A stretch of 64,000 bases of DNA from Tistrella mobilis (GCF_041468085.1 NZ_CP121017.1:310001-374000); one strand, 5' to 3'; shown: positions 17,083-26,877, numbered from the stretch's first letter. The notes: generated from the sequence alone by a model not told the origin. Made by a program: numbers and translations.

Positions 17083-18771
17083 TCAGGCGGCCTTGATCTC
17101 TGAGACGTAGCCCTCGACGAGGTCGCGCAGGCGCGTGGCTTCGCCCGAGAGCGAGCCGGCGGCGCTGCGGACGTCTCCGGCGGCCCGGCCGGTCTCGATC
17201 GCGCGTTCGGCAACGCCGTGAATGGTGCGCATCACTTCGTCGGTGCCGCTGGATGCCTGCTGGGTGTTGCGGGCGATCTCGGCGGTGGCGGCGACCTGTT
17301 CCTCGACTGCGGCCGCGACGGCCGAGGTCAGCTCACCCACCTCGCCGATGGTGGTCGAGATGGAGCGGATGGCACCGGCCGTGCGGTCGGTGGCCGTGAC
17401 GATGGCGTCGATCTGGCTCTGGATCTCCTCGGTGGCCTTACCGGTCTGGCTGGCCAGGCTCTTTACCTCGGACGCGACGACCGCGAAGCCCTTGCCGGCC
17501 TCGCCGGCGCGCGCGGCCTCGATGGTGGCGTTGAGTGCCAGCAGATTGGTCTGCGCGGCGATCTGCTGGATCAGCAGCACCACGTCGCCGATCTTCTGTG
17601 CGGTGCGGGTCAGATCCTGAACCACCGCATTGGTGGTCTCGGCCTGGTCGACGGCGCGGCGGGTAACGTCGGCGGTGGTGGTGATGCGGCTGCCGACTTC
17701 GCGGATGGAAGCGGCCAGTTCTTCGGCGGCGGTCGCGACGGTCTGGACGTTGACGGTGGCCTGCTCGGCGGCGGCGGCGACGGTGGTGGTGCGGCTCTGG
17801 CTTTCATCCGCCGCATGGCTCAGCGTTTCGGCATTGCCGTTCATCTGGGTCGCGGCCGAGCTCAGATTGCTGACCACACGCCCGATCTGGTCGAGGAAGC
17901 GGCTGGTGGCCGCATCCCGGCGGGTGCGCTCCGCCTCGCGGGCGGCCCGGCCGGCTTCCTGCTCGGCAGCGAGCTGGTCGGCGCGGATCATGTTGTCGCG
18001 GAAATGCGCGACCGCATTGGCCATGTCGCCGATCTCGTCGCCGCGCCCGGCGCCCGGAATCTGAACCGAGGTATCCTTTTCGGCCAGCCGGCGCATGGCG
18101 GCCGTCATGGCGCTGATCGGGCGGGCGACCGAGCGGACCAGCAGGATCACCGCCGCCACACCGATTGCGAGCCCGACGGCGAGTGCGGTCAGCAGCCCGA
18201 AACGTGCCCCTTCATAGACTTCGACGGCGTGGTTACCGGCGATGGTCACGGCATCGATATTCATCTGGCTGATCTCTTCCAGCGCCTTGCCGACGATCTG
18301 ACGGTTCTCCCGCGCCGCACCTTCATAGAGCGCCATCGCGTCCGCCGTACGGTTCTCGCGCGAGATGGTGATCAGTTCTGCACTGACCTGCAGATAGGCA
18401 TCCCAGGCCGCGACCAGCTGCTCGAACACGGCCCGCTCGGCATCGTCCGAGATCAGCGGGCGATAGTCGCGCAGCGCCTCTGCCATCGCTGCGGCCTGCT
18501 TGTCGATATCCCGTTCGATGCGCGCCATCGATGCGGCATCCTGGGAAATGATGTGCCCGGCGACAGAGATGCGATGCTCCAGGGCTGCGACATCCATCTT
18601 CGTGATCGTGGTCAGGCTGGGCACCCGGTTGTCGCGCATCTCGGCGGCCGTGTCCTCGACCCGGCCGAGGCTGTCGATGGCGAAGATGGAAATGGTGAGG
18701 ATGACCAGGATCAGGGCGGCGAAGGCGACAATGAGCTTGCCGCCGATTTTGAGGGAACGGATGGACGACAT
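17083..18771 (-). CDS. Methyl-accepting chemotaxis protein (copy B)
   Basis: Chemoreceptor of exactly the same length (562 residues) and architecture as copy A: TM1 at about 15-35, a periplasmic helical sensor, TM2 near 190-212, HAMP ([17 protein letters not shown]) and a signalling domain almost identical to copy A. The sensor halves share the motif [16 protein letters not shown] but are otherwise more diverged, as expected if the duplicated receptors respond to different ligands. A strong terminator follows it, so the two are separate transcription units. An AT-rich stretch at 18840-18930 probably carries its promoter. Confidence 0.94.
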   Translation of the reverse strand: MSSIRSLKIGGKLIVAFAALILVILTISIFAIDSLGRVEDTAAEMRDNRVPSLTTITKMDVAALEHRISVAGHIISQDAASMARIERDIDKQAAAMAEALRDYRPLISDDAERAVFEQLVAAWDAYLQVSAELITISRENRTADAMALYEGAARENRQIVGKALEEISQMNIDAVTIAGNHAVEVYEGARFGLLTALAVGLAIGVAAVILLVRSVARPISAMTAAMRRLAEKDTSVQIPGAGRGDEIGDMANAVAHFRDNMIRADQLAAEQEAGRAAREAERTRRDAATSRFLDQIGRVVSNLSSAATQMNGNAETLSHAADESQSRTTTVAAAAEQATVNVQTVATAAEELAASIREVGSRITTTADVTRRAVDQAETTNAVVQDLTRTAQKIGDVVLLIQQIAAQTNLLALNATIEAARAGEAGKGFAVVASEVKSLASQTGKATEEIQSQIDAIVTATDRTAGAIRSISTTIGEVGELTSAVAAAVEEQVAATAEIARNTQQASSGTDEVMRTIHGVAERAIETGRAAGDVRSAAGSLSGEATRLRDLVEGYVSEIKAA

Positions 18772-18930
18772 GGTGACGGGTGCTCCGACATGGCTGCGAG
18801 GCGGTGCCGTTTATGGGCTTGACGCACTCGCAGCCTACGCCGGGGTATTTAAGAAAATACTTATAATGATCAGGGAATTCCCAGAATGAAAACTCACATC
18901 AACTTAATTGAATGATCCGTTTACGTTTTT

Positions 18931-20046
18931 TTAAAAGTTAAACGATACAGAAATGGCGCCGAATTCATCATGCTGATCCTGGCCGTCGAACTCCTTCGAC
19001 CGGATCACATGGGTGTAGGCGATGCGGGCGCCGTTGATGGTGATGGCGAGACCGGCCTGCAGATCGCCGACCAGTGGCTTCTTGTCGACGCTGCGGCTTT
19101 CCTTCCAGGTATTGCCGTCCAGGAAGATGTTGCGGGCGACCGCCCGTCCGTCGACGCCGGCAAACAGGTACCAGCCCCAGCTGTCCGTCGGGCGGAAATA
19201 GGTCGAGCCGGGCAGGCTGGGGCTGATCCGCGGCGGGCCGTAATCGCGCGGCAGATCCTGGCCCAGGCGGAAGGTCACGCCGGTATTGGCATAGGTGAAG
19301 GCATTGCCGAGGGCAAAGCCCGCATGGGGCGTGATGTCGGCGGCAAATCCCCAGGCCGACCCGGCAGCCAGAGCCCGCCAGCTCTTCTGATAGGTCAGCT
19401 GGACGATCGGTTCGTCCTTGAGCTGGGTGTCCCAGCCCTGGGGATCGTCACTCGAAATCAGCTCGTGAACGCCCTTCTGGGTCTGTTTGGCAAGGGAGGA
19501 GGGGCCGACGATCCCCAGCGACAATTCGATCTGATCGAGCACGCCGCCGGTCTCCGCGATCACGCCGACCGAGCCGTAGAGCCAGCCGGCATAGGGGCGG
19601 TCATCGGGATCGGGATTGCGGAGCGAGGTGTCGCGCGGCGTGTACATGCTCTGGCCCAGCGACCAGACCACCCGGATGTCGCCGCCAAATCCGGTGAAAG
19701 GGATGATGCCCACCGCATCGCGCAGCCATTGCGGGTCGTCGCCCGGCGGGGTCATGTATGAAAAGCGGAAACCGTTGGTGTAGTGGCGGTCGGTGTCGGC
19801 GAAATAGTCGTTCTCGAACACCAGCGCGAAGGTGCCGTTCTCGGCATCATGCTCCACCGCCACCGGCTGGTCCGAGGTGCCTTCGGCCGTACCGACCACC
19901 TCCGTCACCGAACCGGTGACGGCGCTGCCATTGCCGGCCTGGGCGGCCGCGGGATCAGGAATCAAGGCAAGCCCAAGCCCCGCGGCCAGCGTACCACCGA
20001 ATGCGGAACCGGTCCGTCTGGTCCCGGTCCGTTTGATCATCTTCAT
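18931..20046 (-). CDS. Lipid A deacylase LpxR family protein (DUF2219)
   Basis: Outer-membrane protein of 371 residues with a signal peptide and the DUF2219/LpxR pattern. The active-site stretch FENDYFADTDRHYTNGFRFS has the conserved Asn-Asp near the mature N-terminus, and the second motif has KGVHEL followed by GWDTQL. Known members remove the 3'-acyloxyacyl group from lipid A. The protein ends in phenylalanine, fitting a beta-barrel. ATG at 20046 (or 20040) is chosen to begin the signal peptide; the frame to 20100 is a poor start. Whether it acts on lipid A here is inferred from family. Confidence 0.8.
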   Translation of the reverse strand: MKMIKRTGTRRTGSAFGGTLAAGLGLALIPDPAAAQAGNGSAVTGSVTEVVGTAEGTSDQPVAVEHDAENGTFALVFENDYFADTDRHYTNGFRFSYMTPPGDDPQWLRDAVGIIPFTGFGGDIRVVWSLGQSMYTPRDTSLRNPDPDDRPYAGWLYGSVGVIAETGGVLDQIELSLGIVGPSSLAKQTQKGVHELISSDDPQGWDTQLKDEPIVQLTYQKSWRALAAGSAWGFAADITPHAGFALGNAFTYANTGVTFRLGQDLPRDYGPPRISPSLPGSTYFRPTDSWGWYLFAGVDGRAVARNIFLDGNTWKESRSVDKKPLVGDLQAGLAITINGARIAYTHVIRSKEFDGQDQHDEFGAISVSFNF

Positions 20047-20124
20047 TCTTGTCGCCCCGATGGAATTTACGTTAACGGCAGTGTTTCCCGCAGGTGACAC
20101 GCGCGTCCAGCGACAAGAATGGGA

Positions 20125-20973
20125 TCAAAAGCGTCCGGTTCCCTGCTTTCCGTCAAAATCCCAAGATCTGGGGGACGGATCATCGGGAGAGAGTGTCAGC
20201 ACCTCCACCCCTGTATCGGTCACGGTCACGGTATGCTCGAACTGTGCCGTGGGTGCCCGGTCCGCGGTCACTGCCGTCCAGCCGTCGGGCAGGATGGCGG
20301 TGCGGTCGCGGCCGGTCGTCAGCATCGGCTCGATGGTGAAGACCATGCCCGGCTCCAGCAGCATGCCCTCGCCGGCCCGCCCCACATGCAGCACCTGGGG
20401 AGCGTCATGGAAGATACGGCCGGTGCCATGGCCGCAGAAGCTGGTCAGCACCGTCAGCCGGTCGGCGGCGGCCCGGGCCTGGATCGCGGCACCGACGTCA
20501 CCCAGACGCGCGCCCGGCCGGACGGCATCGATCCCCGCCCACATCGCTTCGAAGGTCGCGAGCACCAGGCGCTTCAGTTTCAGCGGCAATGGCCCCACGC
20601 CGAAGGTACGGCTGGTATCGCCGTGCCAGCCGTCGACCAGGGGGGTCACGTCGACATTGACGATGTCGCCGGCCTTCAGCCGTTTTGTCTCCGACGGAAT
20701 GCCATGGGCTGCGACGTGATTGATCGAGATGCAGCTGGCATGGGCATAGCCCTTGTAGCCGATGGTGGCGGCCACCGCGCCCCGGGCCCGCATGAAGGCA
20801 TCGGCCGCGTGATCGATCTCGGCCGTGGAGATACCGGGACGGATCAGCGGTGCAATATGATCCAGGGTGAGGGCTGCGATCCGGCCGGCTTCGCGGAGGG
20901 CTGCAATCGCGTCAGGGCCATGGATCGGCGTGTGACGGCCGGTGTCGTCGGCCTCGATCGACAGACGGGTCAT
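20125..20973 (-). CDS. map: Methionine aminopeptidase, type I
   Basis: Metallopeptidase of 282 residues that removes the N-terminal methionine from new proteins. All metal ligands are present: D108, D119, H182 (GHG), E215 (TIEP) and E246 (QFEHT), with the catalytic H90 (AAHGIP). It is somewhat longer than typical type I enzymes. Its ATG overlaps the stop of the TetR gene by four bases, so it is translated from a TetR operon. This unusual context for a housekeeping enzyme suggests a second, perhaps specialised, copy. Confidence 0.92.
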   Translation of the reverse strand: MTRLSIEADDTGRHTPIHGPDAIAALREAGRIAALTLDHIAPLIRPGISTAEIDHAADAFMRARGAVAATIGYKGYAHASCISINHVAAHGIPSETKRLKAGDIVNVDVTPLVDGWHGDTSRTFGVGPLPLKLKRLVLATFEAMWAGIDAVRPGARLGDVGAAIQARAAADRLTVLTSFCGHGTGRIFHDAPQVLHVGRAGEGMLLEPGMVFTIEPMLTTGRDRTAILPDGWTAVTADRAPTAQFEHTVTVTDTGVEVLTLSPDDPSPRSWDFDGKQGTGRF

Positions 20974-21575
20974 GCGGCATCCTCTTCATCAAGGCCGGGC
21001 GCGATCGGCAGCAGGGTGACCAGCTCTTCGATCAGGCGCCGTTCGCTCGGGCCCGGTATCCGGCCCGCCTTGAGTGCCGGGCGCAGCGCGGCCACCGGAG
21101 CGTCGATCACCAGGAAGCGCAGCCGCCCGCGCCCGGCCGCATCACCGGTCGCGAGGCCGATCCGGGTGGCGCAGGCATCGAAGGCGGCCTCGATCCGTGC
21201 CTCGGCGGCGTCGATCGCTGCGGCCGTGTCGCCTTCCGGTGGCGCATCGAGAACGGTGTCGAGATCGGCGAGCAGCAGGGCCCGGGCGGGACGCGGCCGC
21301 GCCGCCGCCCAGTCGACGAGGGCGAGGGCCGCCGCGGCCGGCCGGCCTGCGGCAAGTGGCGGGGTGAGATTGTCGGCAAATTCATCGATCAGCGCCGCCC
21401 ACATCGCGCCCATCACTGCGGCCCGGCTGTCGAAGCGATGATAGAGCGAGCCCGTCGGCGCACCCACGGCGCGCGCGATCGAGGCCATGGTTGCGGCCGA
21501 GGGGCCGCCGTCGGCAACCAGGCCGATTGCGGCCTCCACAAAGTCTTCGGCCGAGAAGCGCGGTGTGCGGACCAT
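20970..21575 (-). CDS. TetR-family transcriptional regulator
   Basis: Regulator of 201 residues with an N-terminal TetR HTH (FSAEDFVEAAIGLVADGG, MASIARAVGAPTGSLYHRF) and a C-terminal ligand-binding domain. ATG at 21575 follows GGAGG. It is the first gene of a two-gene operon with map. A near-palindromic 20-bp site lies just upstream and could be its operator, which would also place map under its control. Ligand unknown. Confidence 0.88.
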   Translation of the reverse strand: MVRTPRFSAEDFVEAAIGLVADGGPSAATMASIARAVGAPTGSLYHRFDSRAAVMGAMWAALIDEFADNLTPPLAAGRPAAAALALVDWAAARPRPARALLLADLDTVLDAPPEGDTAAAIDAAEARIEAAFDACATRIGLATGDAAGRGRLRFLVIDAPVAALRPALKAGRIPGPSERRLIEELVTLLPIAPGLDEEDAA

Positions 21576-21588
21576 CGGGCCTCCGCAA

Positions 21589-21608
21589 ATTAAATGATAC
21601 ATTCTAAT
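21589..21608. promoter_or_regulatory. Candidate TetR operator
   Basis: ATTAAATGATACATTCTAAT forms a dyad with 8 of 10 symmetric pairs matching, in an AT-rich patch between the tetR ATG and the divergent FAD-oxidoreductase gene. A direct repeat TTCTAATTG (21602-21610 and 21616-21624) adjoins it. Autoregulation is inferred from position. Confidence 0.55.
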
Positions 21609-21744
21609 TGATGGGTTCTAATTGTGGCGGACGCCTGCGTCAAGTGCCGTCGCTGGCGCCGCTCCGCGTGCCGGTTTAACGTGGAGCGCGCAGCCGGCCG
21701 GCCGGCCGGGTCGGCCGTCGGCCACGAAGGAGGAGTGCGCAGGG

Positions 21745-22929
21745 ATGTCGTCCGCGGAGACGTTCGACGTCGTGATCATCGGCGGCGGGGCCATGGGCTC
21801 GGCGGTTGCCTGTTTTCTGGGGCTCGATCCGGCCTTCGACGGCCGGGTGGCGGTGGTCGAGCGCGATCCCGGCTATGCCCGCGCGTCCTCGGCGCTGTCC
21901 GCCGGGTCGATCCGCCAGCAATTCTCCACCCCGGCCAATATCCACATGTCCCGCTTCGGCTACGAGCTGTTGCGTGATCCCGCCCTGCTCGCCGTCGACG
22001 GTGCCGCACCCGATCTGGGGCTGGTGCCCAGGGCCTATCTGCTGCTGGCTGGTCCCGCCGGCGGGGCTCATCTGCCGGCGGTCCACGCCGCCCAGGCAGA
22101 GGCGGGCGCCCGGTCGGCGCTGCTCGATCCCGCCGCACTCGCAGCCCGTTTCCCCTGGCTCGCGACCGAAGGGCTGTCGGGTGGTACGCTCGGCCTTGAA
22201 GGCGAGGGCTGGTTCGACGGCTGGGCGCTGCTTCAGGCCTTCAAGCGCAAGGCCCGGGCAACCGGGGCGGTCTATCTCGACGACGAGGTGGTGGGGCTGG
22301 ACCGGGACGGCGACCGGATCATCGGGGTCCGCCTTGCCTCGGGTCGCCGGCTCGGGGCCGCCCAGGTGGTGGATGCCGCAGGTCCCCATGCCGCGACCGT
22401 GGCGGCGATGGCCGGGCTCGATCTGCCGGTGCGGCCGCGCTGCCGGTCGGTCTTCGTGTTCGATTGCGAGCACGGCCCCCATGACGCCCCGCTGACCGTC
22501 GACCCGGCCGGGGTCTATTTCCGGCCGGAAGGCAACCGCTTCATCTGCGGCTGGTCGCCGGGAGAGGGCGATGCCGACCCGGATCAGCCCGAGCTGATCG
22601 TGGACCATGCCCAGTTCGAGGAGCGGATCTGGCCGGTTCTGGCGGCGCGCGTGCCGGCCTTCGAAAGGCTGCGGCCGGGCGCCTCCTGGGCGGGGCATTA
22701 CGAGATGAACATCTTCGACGCCAATGCCCTGATCGGGCCGATGCCCGACCTCGCCAATTTCCAGGTCATCGCGGGGTTCAGCGGCCATGGGCTGCAACAG
22801 GCTGCCGCTGCCGGCCGGGGACTGGCCGAGCTGATCGTCCATGGCCGCTTCATCACGCTCGATCTCGGTCAGTTCAGCCCGGCGCGGGTTGCCGAGGGGC
22901 GGCCGCTGGTGGAACTGGCGGTCATCTAG
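21745..22929 (+). CDS. FAD-dependent oxidoreductase (DAO family, FOXRED1-like)
   Basis: Flavoprotein of 394 residues. The dinucleotide-binding motif GGGAMGS is at 13-19, and the SAGSIRQQFSTPANIHMS stretch is typical of FOXRED1-like D-amino-acid-oxidase-family enzymes. The C-terminal GFSGHGLQQAAAAGRGLAELI binds FAD. It may oxidise an amine or amino acid; the substrate is unknown. AAGGAGGAG precedes the ATG at 21745; the frame to 21622 upstream is unsupported. Its stop shares the CTAG palindrome with the stop of the convergent ABC ATPase, so the two genes overlap by four bases. Confidence 0.85.
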   Translation: MSSAETFDVVIIGGGAMGSAVACFLGLDPAFDGRVAVVERDPGYARASSALSAGSIRQQFSTPANIHMSRFGYELLRDPALLAVDGAAPDLGLVPRAYLLLAGPAGGAHLPAVHAAQAEAGARSALLDPAALAARFPWLATEGLSGGTLGLEGEGWFDGWALLQAFKRKARATGAVYLDDEVVGLDRDGDRIIGVRLASGRRLGAAQVVDAAGPHAATVAAMAGLDLPVRPRCRSVFVFDCEHGPHDAPLTVDPAGVYFRPEGNRFICGWSPGEGDADPDQPELIVDHAQFEERIWPVLAARVPAFERLRPGASWAGHYEMNIFDANALIGPMPDLANFQVIAGFSGHGLQQAAAAGRGLAELIVHGRFITLDLGQFSPARVAEGRPLVELAVI

Positions 22930-24041
22930 CTGCGGGCCGGCAGGACCCAGCCGTCACGCACCACCACCCCCAGCACGTCACCCGGGCGTGGCGCCTCGCG
23001 CCCGGTGCGGAGCGGTACCGGCTCGGAAGACCAGGGAGCGGACAGCCAGAGCAGGCGGCCCGCTCCTTCGAACACCCGCCGGTCGACGATTGCGGGCAGG
23101 CTGCCGGTGGTGCCGCGCGGCACCGGCACCAGATGCTCCGGCCGGAACACCGCCAGGGCCGGGCCGGTGCCGGTGCCGGGCGGCACCCGAAGGACCGCTT
23201 CGACCAGATCGGACCCGGTACCGATGCGGACGCGGGCGCGGCCCTCTGCCCCGACCCGCAGGATCGTGACCGGCAGCACGGCGCCCTGGCCGACGAAACC
23301 CGCCGTCCAGGCATCGGCCGGCCGGTCATAGACGGCTTCCGGCGTATCGATCTGAGTGATGCGGCCGTGCTTCAGCACGGCGATCCGGTCGGCCATCGCC
23401 ATCGCCTCGGCCTGGTCATGGGTGACGTAGAGCGTGGCGGCACCGGTGGCGTCGTGCAGCCTGCGGATCTCTTCACCGATGCCGCGGCGCAGATGCGGGT
23501 CCAGATTGGCCAGCGGCTCGTCCATCAGGACGACGGCGGGGCGTGCCGCAAGGACCCGCGCCAGGGCCACGCGCTGGCGCTGTCCGCCGGAAAGCGCATC
23601 GGGCAAGGCGCCGGCGCGGTCTGCCAGGCCTACCGCCGCAAGTGCCTCGGCCACCAGGGCGGCGGTTTCGGCCGGGGCCCGGCGGGCGCGTTCCAGCGCA
23701 TAGGCGACGTTGCGCGCGACCGTCATCTGTGGCCAGAGGGCATAACTCTGGAAAACCATGCCGACACCGCGCGCTTCGGCCGGCACCAGCACCCGGCCGT
23801 CACGATCAACCGGCCGGCCGGCCAGGCTGATCCGGCCCTCGTCGGCCCCGTCGAGGCCGGCAACCAGGCGCAGCAGCGTGGTCTTGCCGCAGCCGGACGG
23901 GCCGAGCAGGGCGACGAATTCGCCCGGCATCACCTGAAGGTCGACCCGGTCGAGGGCAGGCTTGCGACCATGGCGGCGGGTCACCGCTTCCAGCCGGACG
24001 GCGTCTGCCGCCGGTGACGCCGTGTCGGGGGATGGGGTCAT
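22926..24041 (-). CDS. ABC importer ATPase (FbpC/PotA type)
   Basis: ATPase of 371 residues with Walker A GPSGCGKTT, signature LSGGQRQR, Walker B VVLMDEPLANLD and the switch YVTHDQAEAM. The C-terminal third is a TOBE-type regulatory domain, as in ferric, spermidine and phosphonate importers. It is the third gene of a minus-strand operon with permease and binding-protein genes, each overlapping its neighbour by four bases. Confidence 0.92.
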   Translation of the reverse strand: MTPSPDTASPAADAVRLEAVTRRHGRKPALDRVDLQVMPGEFVALLGPSGCGKTTLLRLVAGLDGADEGRISLAGRPVDRDGRVLVPAEARGVGMVFQSYALWPQMTVARNVAYALERARRAPAETAALVAEALAAVGLADRAGALPDALSGGQRQRVALARVLAARPAVVLMDEPLANLDPHLRRGIGEEIRRLHDATGAATLYVTHDQAEAMAMADRIAVLKHGRITQIDTPEAVYDRPADAWTAGFVGQGAVLPVTILRVGAEGRARVRIGTGSDLVEAVLRVPPGTGTGPALAVFRPEHLVPVPRGTTGSLPAIVDRRVFEGAGRLLWLSAPWSSEPVPLRTGREAPRPGDVLGVVVRDGWVLPARS

Positions 24042-25804
24042 GGCCGGTCTCCGAAAGCGCTCTCAAGCCCCGGCAGGCGGGCGATCATCCGGAAGGCGAG
24101 GCCGGCAAGCCCGAGTGCTGCGGCAAGGGCGATCACGGACAGGGCCGCAGCGCCCGCGCTGTCGCCTTCGGCCTGGCGGGCATAGATCGCGACGCCCACC
24201 GTCTCTGCCCCCCGCGACCAGAGCAGGGCCGAGAGGGTCAGCTCGTTGAAGGCCGTGAGCAGCACCAGCAGCCCGCCACCGGCCGCAGGGCCGGCCAGGG
24301 CCGGCCAGGCACCGACGCGGATCCGGGCCAGGAAACCGGCGCCGGCCAGGCGGGCTGCCTGTTCCGGCGCCGGATCAAGCCGTTCCGCGGCGGCCCGCAC
24401 GGGGGCCAGCACCAGCCCCGGGAAGCGGCCGAGATAGGCCGCAAGCAGGATGGCGGGCGTGCCGTAGAGGGTAAGCCCGATGCCCGGCAGCGGCGGCAGG
24501 AAGGCCAGGATCACGCCGATCGCGAACACCGTGCCCGGCAGGGCGAGGGCCAGATCGAAGCCGCCGGCTGCCAGCCGGGCGCCGGGTGCGCCGCGCGCGG
24601 CAAGCAGCCCCAGCGGCAGCGCCACCGCCATTGCGATCAGCGCCGTGACCAGGGCGAGCCAGGCAGAGGTGAGCAAGGCACCCCCGGCGCCGTGCCGGAG
24701 GTCCAGCGCTGCGCGATAGCCGTCGAGGCTGGCGGTGGCGGGGGTCAGCGGCACGCCGGGCGCGGGTACCAGCGAGGCTGCGATCAGGGCCGTCAGCGGC
24801 AGCAGCGACAGAGCGATCATCAGCATCCAGGCCGGGATCGCCAGTTGCCGCCGGCGTGCGCCCAGCGGCAGGCGCGGCACCAGTCGGCCGCCGTCGGCGA
24901 CGCGGGCGGCGCGCCCGGCCATCAGGGATTGCAGGCGCAGCAGGCCGAGCGTGCCAAGGCCCAGCAGGCCGGCCAGGGCCGCGGCCTCGCCGAGCGCCGC
25001 CGGCCCGAAGCCCGAGAGCCGCTGATAGATCAGCGTCGCCAGTACGGGATAATCGCCGGGAATGCCGAGCAGGGCGGGCACCCCGAAATTGCCGGCGGCG
25101 GAGACGAGCGACAAGGCAGTCGCCGCGGCCAGCGCCGGGGCGACCAGCGGGCGGGCTGCGACGGCCAGGGCGGCGGAGGGGCCGGCGCCTGCGACCCGCG
25201 CCGCCTCGGCCGGTTCGGCCGGAATGCGGGTGACGGCGCCGATCACCGCCAGGAAGGCGATCGGCATATGCTCCACCCCCATCACCAGCCACACGCCCCA
25301 GGCGCTTTCCAACGGGTTGGGGCCGAAACCGCCGAGCCCCGATGCGCGGGCCAGTGGCCCGGCGGGATCGAAGGCGCGCCCCCAGGCGAGTGCGGCGATC
25401 TGGCTGGGGATCAGCATCGGCAACAGGGCGAGGGCCGCGAAAGCGCGTCGGCCCGGCAGATCGGTCAACCCGGCCAGCAGGGCGGCACCACCGCCCAGCG
25501 CCAGGGCGATGGCTGTGGAGGCGATGGCCGTCACCAGCGTGTTGAGACCGGCCTGCAGCACCCGCCCGTCACCGAGCAGGCCGAGGCCGAGCCCGCCCGC
25601 CACCGCCTCGACCGCGAGGAAGCCAAGCGGCAGGCCGGCCAGCAGCAGGGCGGCCGCCACTGCCGGCAACCCCGCCCGGCCGGCGCGGGGATCGCCCGGC
25701 GGACCACCTGCCTCGGCCAGTGCCATGCGTGGACGCAGAAGGGGGGCCAGACGCAGAAGCTGCCCGAGACGCGGAAAGGGTCGGGAGCGAGAAGCCGGGA
25801 TCAC
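24038..25804 (-). CDS. ABC importer permease, two fused transmembrane domains (FbpB-like)
   Basis: Integral membrane protein of 588 residues with two permease halves. Each has an EAA-type coupling motif: EPAEAARVAGAGPSAAL in the first and DPAPEQAARLAGAGFLARI in the second. The size fits FbpB-like permeases of the ferric or 2-aminoethylphosphonate group. It begins with GTG overlapping the binding-protein stop (GTGA). It should form the membrane channel for the substrate bound by the next protein. Confidence 0.88.
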   Translation of the reverse strand: MIPASRSRPFPRLGQLLRLAPLLRPRMALAEAGGPPGDPRAGRAGLPAVAAALLLAGLPLGFLAVEAVAGGLGLGLLGDGRVLQAGLNTLVTAIASTAIALALGGGAALLAGLTDLPGRRAFAALALLPMLIPSQIAALAWGRAFDPAGPLARASGLGGFGPNPLESAWGVWLVMGVEHMPIAFLAVIGAVTRIPAEPAEAARVAGAGPSAALAVAARPLVAPALAAATALSLVSAAGNFGVPALLGIPGDYPVLATLIYQRLSGFGPAALGEAAALAGLLGLGTLGLLRLQSLMAGRAARVADGGRLVPRLPLGARRRQLAIPAWMLMIALSLLPLTALIAASLVPAPGVPLTPATASLDGYRAALDLRHGAGGALLTSAWLALVTALIAMAVALPLGLLAARGAPGARLAAGGFDLALALPGTVFAIGVILAFLPPLPGIGLTLYGTPAILLAAYLGRFPGLVLAPVRAAAERLDPAPEQAARLAGAGFLARIRVGAWPALAGPAAGGGLLVLLTAFNELTLSALLWSRGAETVGVAIYARQAEGDSAGAAALSVIALAAALGLAGLAFRMIARLPGLESAFGDRP

Positions 25805-26784
25805 CCGCCGAACAACTCCGCGAAGCGGCGACGGGTCTCCTCGCTGGTGGCGGCGAGGGTGTCGGGCGCAACGTCCAGCAGCTTGACGGTTGCCGGCCGG
25901 CCTGGCGGCGCGCCGGCCTCGGGACGAAGCGGCACGTAACCCTGGGCGACGGCGAAGCGCTGACCGTCTTCCGAGAGAAGCCAGGCGATGAAGGCGCGTG
26001 CGGCCTCCACATTGCGGGCGGTCTTCAGGATCGCGACCGGCTCGGTGACGGCCGTGGCGCCCTCGGCGGGATAGACGAAGCCGACGGGTGAGCCCTTGGC
26101 GGCAGCGTTGAAGGCCATGAAATCCACCAGCACGCCATAGGCGGCGCGGCCGGTCGCAACCGCATCCAGCACCGCGCCATTGCCCTGCAGGGCCGTCGCC
26201 CCATTGGCCTTCAGTGCCTCCATATAGGACCAGCCGAGGCCCTCGGTGGCTGTGACGGTGCCGACATGGATGGTGGCTGCGCCGGAATAGAGCGGGCTCG
26301 GCATCACCACGCGGTCCTTGGCGGCGGGGGCGGCGAGATCGGCCCAGCCGGTGGGGGCGGGCAGGCCCGCCGCCGTGTTCCAGGCGATGCCGGTCGCGAT
26401 GATCTTGGTGCCGAACCAGGTGAGATCCCGATCATGGGACGAGGCCGGCAGCCCCTGGACCGGCGCGTCCGGCCAGGCCGCCAGGCGATCGCGGGCCTTC
26501 AGCCCCTCCATCGCCACGCTGTCGGCGATCAGCAGCAGGTCGGGTTCGGGGCTGCCGGCGGAGAATTCGGCGTCCAGCTTGGCCAGCACTTCGGTGGTGC
26601 CCGAGCGGAAGAAGTCGACCGAAACGTCGGGTTCCGCCTTGTTGAAGGCGGCGATCAGATCGGTCATCGCCTTGTTGGGGGTTGAGGTATAGACGACCAG
26701 ACGGCCCGACGCGGCATCTGCGGCGGCGGGCATCAGGGTGGCCGCGGCAAGGGCCGTGGCCAGCAGCAGGGCGGGCGTCTTCAT
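25801..26784 (-). CDS. Extracellular solute-binding protein (class 1, ferric/phosphonate-type)
   Basis: Periplasmic binding protein of 327 residues with a signal peptide (MKTPALLLATALAAATLMPA, cut near DAASG). The mature part begins LVVYTSTPNKAMTDLIAAFN, as in FbpA/AfuA and 2-aminoethylphosphonate-binding proteins. The double tyrosine of many ferric-binding proteins was not seen, so ferric iron is not certain. The three-gene operon has ATG/GTG overlaps. Phosphonate, iron or a polyamine-like cation remain possible. Confidence 0.82.
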   Translation of the reverse strand: MKTPALLLATALAAATLMPAAADAASGRLVVYTSTPNKAMTDLIAAFNKAEPDVSVDFFRSGTTEVLAKLDAEFSAGSPEPDLLLIADSVAMEGLKARDRLAAWPDAPVQGLPASSHDRDLTWFGTKIIATGIAWNTAAGLPAPTGWADLAAPAAKDRVVMPSPLYSGAATIHVGTVTATEGLGWSYMEALKANGATALQGNGAVLDAVATGRAAYGVLVDFMAFNAAAKGSPVGFVYPAEGATAVTEPVAILKTARNVEAARAFIAWLLSEDGQRFAVAQGYVPLRPEAGAPPGRPATVKLLDVAPDTLAATSEETRRRFAELFGG

Positions 26785-26877
26785 GGGGCGTGATCTCCAC
26801 GGGCGAACCGATCTGCCCGCATACCACGCCCGTGTTGCAGGCAGATGTCGGTCCGCCCTGTGAACAGGGCCCGCGCG

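Noticed and set aside
24014-25939. 641-codon Gln/Gly-rich plus-strand frame
   Set aside because: Antisense to the ABC permease, with composition typical of a GC-rich shadow.
25801-26784. Calling the ABC importer specifically ferric (FbpA)
   Set aside because: The paired tyrosines expected of many ferric-binding proteins were not found, so the substrate is left open.
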